Positions 17,821 to 26,285 of a stretch of DNA of 34,788 bases are shown here, one piece after another. Each line of letters begins with the position of its first letter. Position 1 is the first letter of the stretch. This DNA comes from an uncultured Myxococcales bacterium (GTDB lineage Bacteria; Myxococcota_A; Polyangia; Palsa-1104; JAEUJZ01). The notes beneath the pieces were generated by a model. It was not told the origin of the DNA. It ran no database searches and saw only the letters and a list, made by a program, of their open reading frames with translations. Made by a program: the position numbers and the translations under genes. The stretch spans positions 1 to 34,788 of the forward strand of contig CALMML010000420.1 of NCBI GenBank assembly GCA_937868485.1. Reading direction: 5' to 3'.

Positions 17821-19902
17821 ATGGGCGAGACCACAAGCTCAGAGCGCCAATCATCGTCGGGGGCCGCTTCGACATCCGGGGGTCAGCGGGTGGAAGCGCC
17901 ACCACGGCGACTGGCGCTGCGAACCTGGCTTATCGCACTGGTGGCGGCGATGATCTGTGGTCTTCCGGCGCTGTGGCTTCAGCAGCAGCAGGCTCGGCAA
18001 GCGGCGCAGGTGCTGGTGGAAAGCCAGGCCAAGCTGGGCAGCGAAGCGATGAGCCATCACTTTGCACTGCGACGAGACAGTCGGGCCGCTGCGTTTTCTG
18101 CCGTCGCTGCCAAGCCGAGATCGCAGGACTCGGGTCGTCCGGTCTGGACGCAGCTTGCGCAAGATGCCAGAGCAGCCGGTGCCGATCTGGCGGCAGTGAT
18201 TGATGAAGGCGGCGCGCTGCTGGCGCAAGATGGCGTCGGTGCTGTGGCGCTGGCTGGGACGACGGCGCGCGGGACGGTGGTTCCAGGTGGTTCGCTCCTT
18301 GCCGTCGGTGGACAGCTTGTCGAAGCGTTTCGGATTCCGATCGCGGTCGATGGCAAGCCGGGATTTCTGATCGCAGGCTGTCGGATTCTGCCCGAGACAC
18401 TGCGTCAAGATGCCGAGCCGCTCGGAATTGGGGTGGCGATCGCGCTGGACGGAACGTTTGTGACGAACCTGCCTGCGGATGCGCTGAGCAGCGGTCGCTG
18501 GGGCGATGACCCGCGAGAGACGCTGCACAACCTGACGGTGCGCTATCACCTGCGGGCGACGCCGCTGTCGCAAGGTCGGCTGCTCGTCGCGGTGCCGCTT
18601 GTGGGCGTGCAGCGCTGGTCGGGTGAGCAGTTCCAAAATGCGCTGATGCTCGTCGGACTGATGCTGAGCGCGGTGCTGCTGCTCGCGGTGGCGGTGCAGA
18701 TCTGGGTGATCTCACCGATGCAGCGTCTGGCGGATGCAGCGACGCGGGTATCGGGCGGAGCGTTTGCGCGGGGTCGCGGCATGCTCAAGCAGTTTCTGGA
18801 ACGCAACGATGAGTTTGCGACGGTGGGACGCGCGCTCGAGATGGCGGTTCAGCGGCTTCAGTCGATGCTCACGACCAGCCAGCGACTGATCGAAGACATT
18901 GATACGACGGTGGCCACAATTGAGCGCGTGGGCAGCAGCCTGACCAGCGCGGCGCAGACCCAAGACGAGCGGAGCAAAGAAGTCGCAGCGGCGGTGATTC
19001 CGATTCATCGTGCGATTGAGCGCCTGACCCGTCAGATGGTGGAAGTTCGCAATGCCGTCGTGCAGATCTCGCTTGCGTGGTCAAATGCCGATCAGGCGCA
19101 GTCGCAGGTGCTGGCGGCGGCTCGACGGGCGGATACGCTGCTTCACAACCCAGAGTCGGGGGATGCGCGCAGCTATCGAACCGCGACGGTGACGCAGCAA
19201 GTTCAGCTCATTACGCAGACGCTGACCGAAGAACGGGAAGCGCTCAATCGGATTCGCGAGCAGCTAACGGTGCTACGAGCCACCGTCGATGGCGCGATGG
19301 ACAGCGTCGGATCGGATGACACGAGCGGCGCGGGCATCGGTCGATCGATGAACGACATCTCGCGGCTGGCTCGTCAGCAGACGTCCGATGCGGATGCGCT
19401 CAAAGCCACGGTTGAACACCTGCGCAAAGACAGTGAAAAGCTGTCGCTGCTGATTCAGGCGATCCAAAGTCGAAGCTCGGAAGATCTGGCGACCTCGAGT
19501 GGAACGTGGGGCATTGGCTCGCGCAGTCGAACGACGAGCGATCGGGGTACGCGCGGCTCGATGTCGAGTGCTCCACCGTCGGGAAGTCGATCGCTGACGG
19601 GCACTTCCAGCCTGGCGCTGCGTCCTGTGGCACCGGGTCCGCTGCCATCGTCCAAGCTATCGGGTCCAACGGCTTCGACGAGCGGCGAGCGCAAAGTCGG
19701 ACAGCAAAGCAGTGCGCACAGTCCGCGTGCATCGATTTCGGGATCGTCGCCCAGCCTCAAGCCGGTGGGATCGAACTCGTCGCCGAGCAATCGTCCTGTG
19801 GTGCTGAGCAGCGAGGCGCGCACGTCGGGATCGTTTCCGCTGAGCGGATTCAAAGCGAGCAGCAAGCCTCCGACGGACAGTGGTCCCAAGAGCGGCGACT
19901 AA
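17821..19902 (+). CDS. Two-TM sensor protein with HAMP domain and coiled coil, methyl-accepting-like
   Basis: The 693-residue protein has a Ser-rich cytoplasmic N-terminus and a first membrane helix (about 33-53). A likely periplasmic sensing domain of some 220 residues follows (cache-like content: AVIDEGGALLAQDG, VAIALDGTFVTNLP). A second helix (274-297) leads into a HAMP-like segment (VISPMQRLADAATRVSGGAF) and a long coiled coil to about 550. This is the layout of methyl-accepting chemotaxis receptors, but I do not see the conserved signalling hairpin that contacts CheA/CheW. Instead the protein ends in about 140 residues of low-complexity Ser/Thr/Pro/Gly sequence. No kinase or cyclase domain is present. 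It is transcribed divergently from the methyltransferase-like gene across the palindromic site. How its signal is passed on is unknown. Confidence 0.75.
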   Translation: MGETTSSERQSSSGAASTSGGQRVEAPPRRLALRTWLIALVAAMICGLPALWLQQQQARQAAQVLVESQAKLGSEAMSHHFALRRDSRAAAFSAVAAKPRSQDSGRPVWTQLAQDARAAGADLAAVIDEGGALLAQDGVGAVALAGTTARGTVVPGGSLLAVGGQLVEAFRIPIAVDGKPGFLIAGCRILPETLRQDAEPLGIGVAIALDGTFVTNLPADALSSGRWGDDPRETLHNLTVRYHLRATPLSQGRLLVAVPLVGVQRWSGEQFQNALMLVGLMLSAVLLLAVAVQIWVISPMQRLADAATRVSGGAFARGRGMLKQFLERNDEFATVGRALEMAVQRLQSMLTTSQRLIEDIDTTVATIERVGSSLTSAAQTQDERSKEVAAAVIPIHRAIERLTRQMVEVRNAVVQISLAWSNADQAQSQVLAAARRADTLLHNPESGDARSYRTATVTQQVQLITQTLTEEREALNRIREQLTVLRATVDGAMDSVGSDDTSGAGIGRSMNDISRLARQQTSDADALKATVEHLRKDSEKLSLLIQAIQSRSSEDLATSSGTWGIGSRSRTTSDRGTRGSMSSAPPSGSRSLTGTSSLALRPVAPGPLPSSKLSGPTASTSGERKVGQQSSAHSPRASISGSSPSLKPVGSNSSPSNRPVVLSSEARTSGSFPLSGFKASSKPPTDSGPKSGD

Positions 19903-19959
19903 TCGCGCCAGATTTCGCGCGGACCGCTGCGTGCCGGACGTGCGCTGGGTGACGATGCG

Positions 19960-20709
19960 CTAGCGACTGGCGAAGATTCGACCGGACGGAAGCTCGATCG
20001 CGGACAGATAGCCGTTTTTCCCGCACGCGGTGTCGAGTCCGATCAGATCGCCGCGCATCCAGACATCGCTTGGATCGTCGAGGATTTTGCCAAACCAGCT
20101 CAAGTGATCGACGGGAAGCTCTTTGGTGAGCGTGTGACCGAAGCACAAGCGCTTGCCTTTGTAGCCTCGGTAAAAGTCCGGTTCTCGACACCACAGAAGG
20201 TTGCGCTTGCGACCGTCTTTGGGATGCAGCCAGGTTTCGCCTTCTCCGTCGAGACCCGCGTGAACGTAGATCGCGTGCTCGTCTTCGTAATACAGCGGCA
20301 GCGAATCCATCCAGTCGTGAATCCACGTCGGAAACCACTTGGTTGGCTGAAGCAGCATCGCGGCCTGTTCCATCTCGGACGCGCTCGCGCAGTCAGTCAG
20401 TGCGCGCAGCGTCTGAAAACAGCCATTTTCGGGACGCAGCAAAAAGCCCGGCTCAGGATGCTTGAGCGATCGCAGCCACGCTTCTTCATGGTTGCCGAGC
20501 AGCGGCACCACTTTGGCCGGGACATGTTGATGCAGCGTCGAGACTCGCTCGATCACGCGCTTTGACTCGAGTCCGCGATCCAGATAGTCACCCAAAAACA
20601 CCAGCGTATCGTCGCTGTGTAGCGTCGGCAGTCGATCCAGAAGGCGTTCGAGGTGCGATATCTCCCCGTGGATGTCTCCAATCGCGAACGTGCGGCGCAT
20701 CGACTTCAT
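19960..20709 (-). CDS. PPP-like calcineurin-type phosphoesterase
   Basis: The 249-residue protein shows the full phosphoprotein-phosphatase metal motif set: GDIHG (11-15), GDYLDRG (40-46), GNHE (72-75), the VHAGLDG histidine, and GHT near the end. Bacterial relatives include serine/threonine protein phosphatases of the lambda/PrpA type and bis(5'-nucleosyl)-tetraphosphatases of the ApaH type. The short length and the WCREPDF segment fit the first group, but sequence alone does not fix the substrate. No signal peptide is present. The start may be the ATG at 20709 or at 20700; neither has a strong ribosome binding site. It precedes the convergent sensor gene by 57 bases. Confidence 0.88.
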   Translation of the reverse strand: MKSMRRTFAIGDIHGEISHLERLLDRLPTLHSDDTLVFLGDYLDRGLESKRVIERVSTLHQHVPAKVVPLLGNHEEAWLRSLKHPEPGFLLRPENGCFQTLRALTDCASASEMEQAAMLLQPTKWFPTWIHDWMDSLPLYYEDEHAIYVHAGLDGEGETWLHPKDGRKRNLLWCREPDFYRGYKGKRLCFGHTLTKELPVDHLSWFGKILDDPSDVWMRGDLIGLDTACGKNGYLSAIELPSGRIFASR

Positions 20710-20765
20710 CGTAAACCAGTGCGGGCTGCCTCGTCACCTGCTGTCCAGCGACGGCGGCTCTCGGG

Positions 20766-21197
20766 TTATTGCGCGGTTGCGATCGGTAGACCTGCTGCTT
20801 TCCAACCCGAAATTCCGTCGGCGATGTGACGAACGTCGCGATATCCAGCGGCTTTTAGGATCTCCAGCGCTTGATGGCTGCGTCCGCCGGCTGCGCAGTA
20901 CAGGACCACGGTTCGGTTTTTGTCGATTTCGCCCAGCCTGGCTTCGATTTCACCGATCGGAATGTGCTTGGAGCCCGCGATAAAGCCACGCTCTCGCTCG
21001 GACAGGGTTCGTACGTCGACAAGCTGCACCGCGAGCTGTCCGCTCGGATCCGGCTTGAGCAGTGCCTGCGCCTTGTCGGTGGTCAGGTTTTCTTCCTGCG
21101 CGGGCAGGGTGGTCGTTACGGCTCGGCTCTCCGTCGAGCTTTTGTTACAGCCCGCCAGCATCGACAGGGCAATGAAGACAAGCGCACGCTGGGTCAT
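20766..21197 (-). CDS. Rhodanese-domain lipoprotein
   Basis: The 143-residue protein begins with a lipoprotein signal peptide whose lipobox LAGC places the lipidated cysteine at residue 17. A single rhodanese domain follows, with the DVR motif (61-63) and an active-site loop CAAGGRS starting at Cys101. Rhodaneses transfer sulfane sulfur through a cysteine persulfide; the exact donor and acceptor are unknown. The protein should be anchored to a membrane and face the periplasm. The ATG follows AGAGAGGAATCCG, a convincing ribosome binding site. It lies between the phosphatase gene (56 bases downstream) and the TPR-like gene (57 bases upstream), all on the minus strand. Confidence 0.92.
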   Translation of the reverse strand: MTQRALVFIALSMLAGCNKSSTESRAVTTTLPAQEENLTTDKAQALLKPDPSGQLAVQLVDVRTLSERERGFIAGSKHIPIGEIEARLGEIDKNRTVVLYCAAGGRSHQALEILKAAGYRDVRHIADGISGWKAAGLPIATAQ

Positions 21198-21254
21198 CGG
21201 ATTCCTCTCTGAGAGGCCGGCGCATCGTCCGGCACAGCGAAAAGGGACAAGTCG

Positions 21255-22814
21255 TTAGGCAACCGTTCGCAGTCGTCGAATCAGCCAGCGCACCTCGGGA
21301 GCCGTCGGATCTTGCATTCGATCGCGCAGCTCTAGCTCGTCGCTCAGGTGTGTGATGGCTTCGTTGTGACGCAGGCTCTGCACCCGAGGCCGATTCGACA
21401 GAAGCGTCACCGCCAGCAGATGCAGGCTGTCGGCTTCTCCCCACTGATAGCCGCACTCACTGGCCATCGCCAGCGCCAAGGCATCGCGCGCATCACGCTC
21501 TGCCGCTTGGGGATTGCTGCGTCGAAGCTGAAGCTGACCGCGCAAGTTGAGCAGATCGATTCGATAGCAGGCCAGCGACAGCTCTTCCGACAGCGCCAAG
21601 GCCGTTCCGAGCGCCGCCGCCGCCGCTTCGTAGTTGGTCAGATCCATGTGCAGCCGAGCTTGTTCGCGACCGGCTGCGACCAGCACTTCAGCGGCGCCAC
21701 TGTGGTTTGCAAACTGCATCGCTTGCGCAATCGCTTGGGCTGCGGCTTCGTGTTCTCCGTCGCGACGCAGTGCATCGGCCAAGAGCACCGCCGTCTCTGC
21801 TTCCGCGAGCGTGTCGTGAAGCTGCTCGGCGCGCTCCGCACAGCTTGTCAGCCACTTGCGCGCGTCGGTGACATCTTGAATCCGCAGCGCACGGGCCGCC
21901 GAAAGCAGGCTCAGACGAAGCGGCCACGGCTCCACCGTCTGACCCACTTCCCGCAGCAGCGAGCGCGCTTTTTGTAAGTGCAGCAGACACAGCGACGCGT
22001 CACCCTTGAGCAGCGCCAGCATCGCTTGTTCCGTCGCTGCCGCTGATTGCTGCGTCAGATCTGGTGACAGCGCCTGTGCTTTTTGAGCCAGCGACGAAGC
22101 CAGCTTCAAGCGACCGGCCAGCCGATGAATCTGCGCTTGCCGAAGCCACAGCCCCGGAAGCATCTCGGGATGATACGGCCACTTTCGCTCTGTCGTGACG
22201 AGCGCCGCGTCCAGCTGTCCCGTCATCCGCAGCGCCTCGGTTTCCCACCACAACAGCTGGGCATAGCGCGCTTGCCAGTCGGGATCAGCCGCCGACAGCG
22301 GTGCGACCAGCGGATACAGCCGTCGAATCAGCTCCAGCAGCAGCCGAGATCGTCCCAGTCGACAGCCCAGGTGCGCAAAGCCGCCGAGTCGCTCGCTCAA
22401 GATGCTGTACGCGAGCAGCGGCGCGTCCGACGCGATGTGCCGGTCAAACTCGGTCAGCAGCCCAGAAACCGTCGGCTCGTCGCTCGGAAGCGGCGCGGTC
22501 GCATGGCTTGGCTCTGTCACGGTTTGGTGCGACGACAGCGTATCTTGCGGCGGCACCAGCATCGCCAGACCCAGCTTCTGCGCTTGTTGCGACAGCGACT
22601 CGTCACGTAGCAGACCAGCGGCCAGCTCGGTGAGCTGCTTGTGTTCGATCAGGTGTTCCAGCAACAGCTCGATGCGCTCATGCGGATCAAGCTGCGCGGG
22701 TGCCACCTGCCACAGCGGCACATCCAGTCCTGCACAGATCACACCAAGCTGCGCCGGAGAGCACAGCGACAGCAGGTGCTCGGACAGCCATGCAATGAGC
22801 GGCTCGATCTGCAT
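21255..22814 (-). CDS. TPR-like helical protein with a possible effector-associated (death-fold-like) N-terminus
   Basis: The 519-residue protein is almost wholly alpha-helical. Residues from about 150 onward form tandem helix pairs resembling tetratricopeptide repeats (LWLRQAQIHRLAGRLKLASSLAQKAQAL; LLADALRRDGEHEAAAQAIAQAM; LNLRGQLQLRRSNPQAAERDARDAL, given here by position 215-490). The N-terminal 15-70 region (SPAQLGVICAGLDVP ... LLEHLIEHKQLTELAAGLL) follows the hydrophobic pattern of effector-associated domains: eELrxLCxxLgV, then a helix ending RgrLxeL. That comparison is from memory and is inference. The start codon shares one base with the stop of the receiver-kinase gene upstream (TGATG), so the two products are translated together and probably act in one pathway. 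There is no signal peptide. Confidence 0.75.
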   Translation of the reverse strand: MQIEPLIAWLSEHLLSLCSPAQLGVICAGLDVPLWQVAPAQLDPHERIELLLEHLIEHKQLTELAAGLLRDESLSQQAQKLGLAMLVPPQDTLSSHQTVTEPSHATAPLPSDEPTVSGLLTEFDRHIASDAPLLAYSILSERLGGFAHLGCRLGRSRLLLELIRRLYPLVAPLSAADPDWQARYAQLLWWETEALRMTGQLDAALVTTERKWPYHPEMLPGLWLRQAQIHRLAGRLKLASSLAQKAQALSPDLTQQSAAATEQAMLALLKGDASLCLLHLQKARSLLREVGQTVEPWPLRLSLLSAARALRIQDVTDARKWLTSCAERAEQLHDTLAEAETAVLLADALRRDGEHEAAAQAIAQAMQFANHSGAAEVLVAAGREQARLHMDLTNYEAAAAALGTALALSEELSLACYRIDLLNLRGQLQLRRSNPQAAERDARDALALAMASECGYQWGEADSLHLLAVTLLSNRPRVQSLRHNEAITHLSDELELRDRMQDPTAPEVRWLIRRLRTVA

Positions 22815-24160
22815 CAGGCCACCCTCGGAAGAACGATCGTGACGCGCGTGCCAGCGGTCTTGACCCCGGCGGGGCGCTCTGCGTCAGCGGGAAGCGGCGA
22901 CTCAAGCAGGAGCTGTCCGCCATGTTGTCCGACGATGCTGCGACAGATGCCCAGGCCCAGCCCGGTGCCGCGATCGCCTTTGGTGGTGAAAAAGGGTTCA
23001 AAAATACGAGGCATGATGTCGCTGGGAATGCCGTCGCCATAATCGTCGATTTGAACGCGAACCATGGCCGGCTTGTGGTTGTGCGAGGTCGTCGAAAGTG
23101 GATCGGACAGCACGCGCACGCTGATGCTGCTGCCCGGCTTGGTTGCGTCGAGCGCATTGCGCAGCAGGTTCAAAAACACCTGCACCAGCTTGTCGCGATT
23201 GAGGTTGGCGACCGCCAGATTCGACAGCTCTTTGGCAATCGTTCGCTGTCGGAACTCGAAGTCGAAGCGCAGGATCGACAGCGCTTCATGGATCGAGTTC
23301 ACCACCGGCTCCGGCGACAGCGAAAGACGTGGATGAATCGCGAGCGGATCTTCCTGCGGAGGCAGGTTGCCGTGCACCCGCGAAAAGTCGCGGATTTCCC
23401 CGACCAGACCACCGAGCCGCGCGCGCGCCGTCAGGATCGCCGACGTAAACAGCTTCACTTCGGGATCGTCGGGATAGCGATCGCGGATCATCTCTGCGTA
23501 GCTCAGCACCGACAGCTGATTGCCGATCTCGTGCGCAATGCCCGACGCGACACGTCCGACCGCAGCCATTCGCTCGCTCTCTAACAGTCGCTCTTGTGCC
23601 GAGTGAATCTGCCGCAGCGCTTGGGACAGCGCGCTGTTGTTGTGCTGCATCGCTGACAGCGTTCGCTTGAGCTGCACCACCATGTCGCCGCGCTCGATGG
23701 CATTGCGAATCGTGAGCAGCAGCGTCTCGTGATCCCACGGCTTTTCAATGCACTGAAAGATGCCGCCTTCGTTGATCGCGCGCAGCATCGTCTGCTTGTC
23801 GGCGTGGCTCGTGAGCAGCACGCGCACCGTATCGGGCGACTGACTGCGCACTTTGGCCAAAAACGTGATGCCGTCTATCTCGCGCAGCGCTTGTTCACAC
23901 AGGATCAGCGGCGGAGACACCGGCTCCGTTCGCAGCGCCGACAGAGCCAGGCTCGGACTACGAAACGTCTTCACCAGGTACGTCGGATTTTCGCTGAGCG
24001 CGCTGCTCAGTCGCGTCACTTCTTGCGGATCGTCGTCGCTCACCAGATAGATGAGGTGCGGATACAGGCTCCCGTCGCTTGGTCCGCTGTGGGCGTGGCT
24101 TCCGCTTGCCGAGTCGCTGCGACCGGCTGTTCCGTCTGAGGTTCCAGGTGGAGGCAGCAT
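22814..24160 (-). CDS. Receiver-histidine kinase hybrid with Glu at the phosphoacceptor position
   Basis: From the ATG at 24160 the product is 448 residues; an ATG at 24211 would add 17. After a Gly/Ser-rich start comes a receiver domain with acidic pocket DDD (42-44), LLTS (T/S switch) and EKPW (Lys140). The phosphoacceptor position reads LILCEQAL, with Glu89 where Asp is expected. A coiled coil leads to the dimerisation helix with His210 in GIAHEIGNQLSVL. A complete HATPase domain follows: NLLRNALDA (N box), DDYGDGI (G1) and FFTTKGDRGTGLGLGI (F/G2). It is a soluble kinase. Glu may mimic phosphorylation, so the receiver could be a locked or dimerising input. The gene is coupled to the TPR-like gene downstream. 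Confidence 0.9.
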   Translation of the reverse strand: MLPPPGTSDGTAGRSDSASGSHAHSGPSDGSLYPHLIYLVSDDDPQEVTRLSSALSENPTYLVKTFRSPSLALSALRTEPVSPPLILCEQALREIDGITFLAKVRSQSPDTVRVLLTSHADKQTMLRAINEGGIFQCIEKPWDHETLLLTIRNAIERGDMVVQLKRTLSAMQHNNSALSQALRQIHSAQERLLESERMAAVGRVASGIAHEIGNQLSVLSYAEMIRDRYPDDPEVKLFTSAILTARARLGGLVGEIRDFSRVHGNLPPQEDPLAIHPRLSLSPEPVVNSIHEALSILRFDFEFRQRTIAKELSNLAVANLNRDKLVQVFLNLLRNALDATKPGSSISVRVLSDPLSTTSHNHKPAMVRVQIDDYGDGIPSDIMPRIFEPFFTTKGDRGTGLGLGICRSIVGQHGGQLLLESPLPADAERPAGVKTAGTRVTIVLPRVA

Positions 24161-24439
24161 GCGCGCGGCAGCATAGCGCTTTTGTTTTTCGAGTAGAAGC
24201 ACTCCGCACATCGTCTGCGCCGGAACACTTCAGTCACCTGCCTTCGCGCGCTGCGATTGCAAAGTGATTCTGACAAGCCCAGTTGAAGCCGAGTGCGCGA
24301 TGGCGGCGGCCAGACCAGCAAACGCGAGCGCTGTCACCGTCAGGGTTTGCTCGCGGGTCTGGGTTCGCTTGTGCATCGTCGTGCTTGGTACATCACTTGC
24401 TTTGAACAGCGTCCGACTGGGGAACTTGGGTACATCATC

Positions 24440-25042
24440 ATGAACGCACTACGGACTTCCTGTTCTTGGATCGCGGGTTTCTTCTGTTTCGTTTCTATCA
24501 GCATTGCCAGCGCATCGTCAGAGCCTTCGCCTTCAGCACTGCTGCCGTGTGAGGCACTGACCGATTGTCGGAACATGCTGATTACAGCGCGTAGATATGA
24601 AAAGAAACAGCAGAACCATAGCGCGTTACAGCTATATGTCAGCGCGTACAAAGAATACCTCGATCCGCGTATCTATTTTTATATCGGTAGGATTCAGAGC
24701 AAGCAGAAGAAGTACAAAGAAGCGATGGACAGCTTGCTGGTCTATATCGACTCGCACCTGGACGAAAAGACGTGCTCGCTCATGAAGAATGCGCGGGCCC
24801 TTCACAGCGACGCAGCACGCAGAGAGCGTCGGGCGGTTCAGCCGGTTCAGCCGGCTCAGCCGATTCAGCCGATTCAGCCGCTTCAGACGGTTCAGGCGGC
24901 TCGGGCGGTTCAGTCGGTTCAGACGGCTCGGGCGGTTCGATCGGTGGTTGCCGTTGGTCGCTTCAGCGAGCAGTTTCGGGTGGCGCGTCGTCCGCGCTGG
25001 CTCGGCCCGCATCCGCGAGATGGCGAAGGCGCGGGCAAGTAG
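24440..25042 (+). CDS. Small exported TPR-like protein with repetitive C-terminus
   Basis: The 200-residue product from the ATG at 24440 begins with a signal peptide (TSCSWIAGFFCFVSISIASASS). A helical stretch resembling one or two TPR units follows (LITARRYEKKQQNHSALQ, YVSAYKEYLDPRIYFYIGR, KQKKYKEAMDSLLVYID). The last 80 residues contain a degenerate x-V-Q/x-A-R triplet series made by 9-bp DNA repeats. The frame is open further upstream, but only this start gives a signal peptide. Base composition from 24440 to about 24780 is visibly more AT-rich than neighbouring genes. The gene is divergent from the histidine kinase across a 279-bp gap. No function can be assigned. Confidence 0.65.
   Translation: MNALRTSCSWIAGFFCFVSISIASASSEPSPSALLPCEALTDCRNMLITARRYEKKQQNHSALQLYVSAYKEYLDPRIYFYIGRIQSKQKKYKEAMDSLLVYIDSHLDEKTCSLMKNARALHSDAARRERRAVQPVQPAQPIQPIQPLQTVQAARAVQSVQTARAVRSVVAVGRFSEQFRVARRPRWLGPHPRDGEGAGK
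24834..24941 (+). repeat. Twelve degenerate 9-bp tandem repeats
   Basis: Twelve consecutive copies of CGGTTCAGC-like units run through the 3' part of the small TPR-like gene. Variants include CGATTCAGC and CGGCTCGGG. The period of nine keeps the reading frame and gives three-residue repeats such as QPV, QPI and QAA. All frames are open here, as expected for a simple repeat. Confidence 0.85.
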
Positions 25043-25127
25043 CTCGTCTGAAGCGTCGATCCGGTTGGTCGTGTGAGCCTTCGGCTGGGTAGGCCGGTGT
25101 ACCCAAAGCGCGGACATCACCTTCCCA

Positions 25128-25143
25128 AACCACCGCTGTGGTT
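25128..25143. other. Hairpin-forming inverted repeat before the reductase gene
   Basis: AACCAC and GTGGTT enclose the four-base loop CGCT, about 40 bases before the flavoprotein start. It may end the upstream transcript or mark a regulatory site. No T run follows. Confidence 0.3.
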
Positions 25144-25184
25144 GTGCTAGAGTGCCGCCCCGATTAAGCCGGAGAACATAATCC

Positions 25185-26267
25185 ATGAAGATCGCAATCG
25201 TCGGTGCGGGCCCAGGCGGCTCGACCTGTGCTCTGCAGCTTGCTCGTCAACATCGCCATGAAGTCACGCTGCTTGATCGCGACGAGTTTCCTCGACCGAA
25301 GACCTGTGGCAGTGGCTTGGGACCGCGCTGCCTTCAGCTGTTTCAAGAAATTGGCTTGGCGGACACGCTGGAACCAAAGGCGCAGAAGATTCACGGTCTG
25401 CGCTTTGTCGGTCCGGGTGGCAATGAAGCGGTGCTTAGCTCGAACAAGGTGGAAGCGTGGATCATTGCGCGCTCCGATTTCGACGCAGAGATCGCGTTCG
25501 CTGCCGAGCGAGCCGGTGCCAAGTTTGTCCAAGGCTTCAACGCCAAGCGCCTTTTGCGCGATCCATCGGGTCGTATCGTCGGAATCTCTGACGGAAAGAC
25601 CGAAGTGGAAGCGGATCTGGTGATCTTTGCCGACGGTGCTCACTCGCGCTTTTCGATCGACAAGCGTCCGAAGCGACAGATCGCGGCGATCATGGCTTGG
25701 TACGAAGGCGTTCCGTATCAGCCCGGCATCTTGGAAATGTACTTCGACAAGCGCGTCAAGCCCTGGTACGGCTGGCTGTTCCCCGAGACGGAGACGCGCG
25801 TAAACGTCGGCATCTGCTACGACCCGAACGATCCGGCGGACCCGAAGCGGCTGCTCGACGATGTGATTGCAACCCACGTCGGCGACCGTCTGAAGAACGC
25901 CCAGCAAGTCGGCAAGTACAAAGGCCATCCGATCGTCTACACCGAGGGTGTGGGTCCGATTACGTCGCCGGGCGCAATCTGGATCGGAGAGTCAGCACGT
26001 CTGACCAACGCAGCGACGGGAGAAGGCATCTCGTATGCGATGCGCTCGGCAGTGGTGGCGGCGGATGTGATCAGCCGTCACGATCGCGCCGACTCGACGC
26101 TGCTGATGGAATACCAGCAGGCGACGACGAAGCACTTTGCGCTGCCGCTCAAGACAGCGGTGGGCTTTATGAACTTCGTGAACACGCCAGCGTTTGGTGT
26201 GGCTTCGTCGCTGATCACGAGCCGCGCGGTCAAAGGCGCGATGCGCTATCTGCTGGCCAACGCCTAA
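25185..26267 (+). CDS. Geranylgeranyl reductase family FAD-dependent oxidoreductase
   Basis: The 360-residue protein begins with a dinucleotide-binding fold (MKIAIVGAGPGGSTCALQLA, GxGxxG at 7-12) and the family loop RPKTCGSGLGPRCL (38-50). The second FAD motif reads WIGESARLTNAATGEGISYA (about 266-285), then a helical tail. It belongs to the geranylgeranyl-reductase/halogenase-like flavoprotein superfamily, whose members reduce isoprenoid chains of lipids, quinones or chlorophyll; the substrate here is open. In most relatives the second motif begins GDAA, whereas here it is GESA, a conservative Asp to Glu change at an FAD-contacting position. GGAGAA precedes the ATG by about nine bases. The gene ends 18 bases from the convergent caspase-like gene. 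Confidence 0.88.
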   Translation: MKIAIVGAGPGGSTCALQLARQHRHEVTLLDRDEFPRPKTCGSGLGPRCLQLFQEIGLADTLEPKAQKIHGLRFVGPGGNEAVLSSNKVEAWIIARSDFDAEIAFAAERAGAKFVQGFNAKRLLRDPSGRIVGISDGKTEVEADLVIFADGAHSRFSIDKRPKRQIAAIMAWYEGVPYQPGILEMYFDKRVKPWYGWLFPETETRVNVGICYDPNDPADPKRLLDDVIATHVGDRLKNAQQVGKYKGHPIVYTEGVGPITSPGAIWIGESARLTNAATGEGISYAMRSAVVAADVISRHDRADSTLLMEYQQATTKHFALPLKTAVGFMNFVNTPAFGVASSLITSRAVKGAMRYLLANA

Positions 26268-26285
26268 TCTGCGACGGAACCTGGC

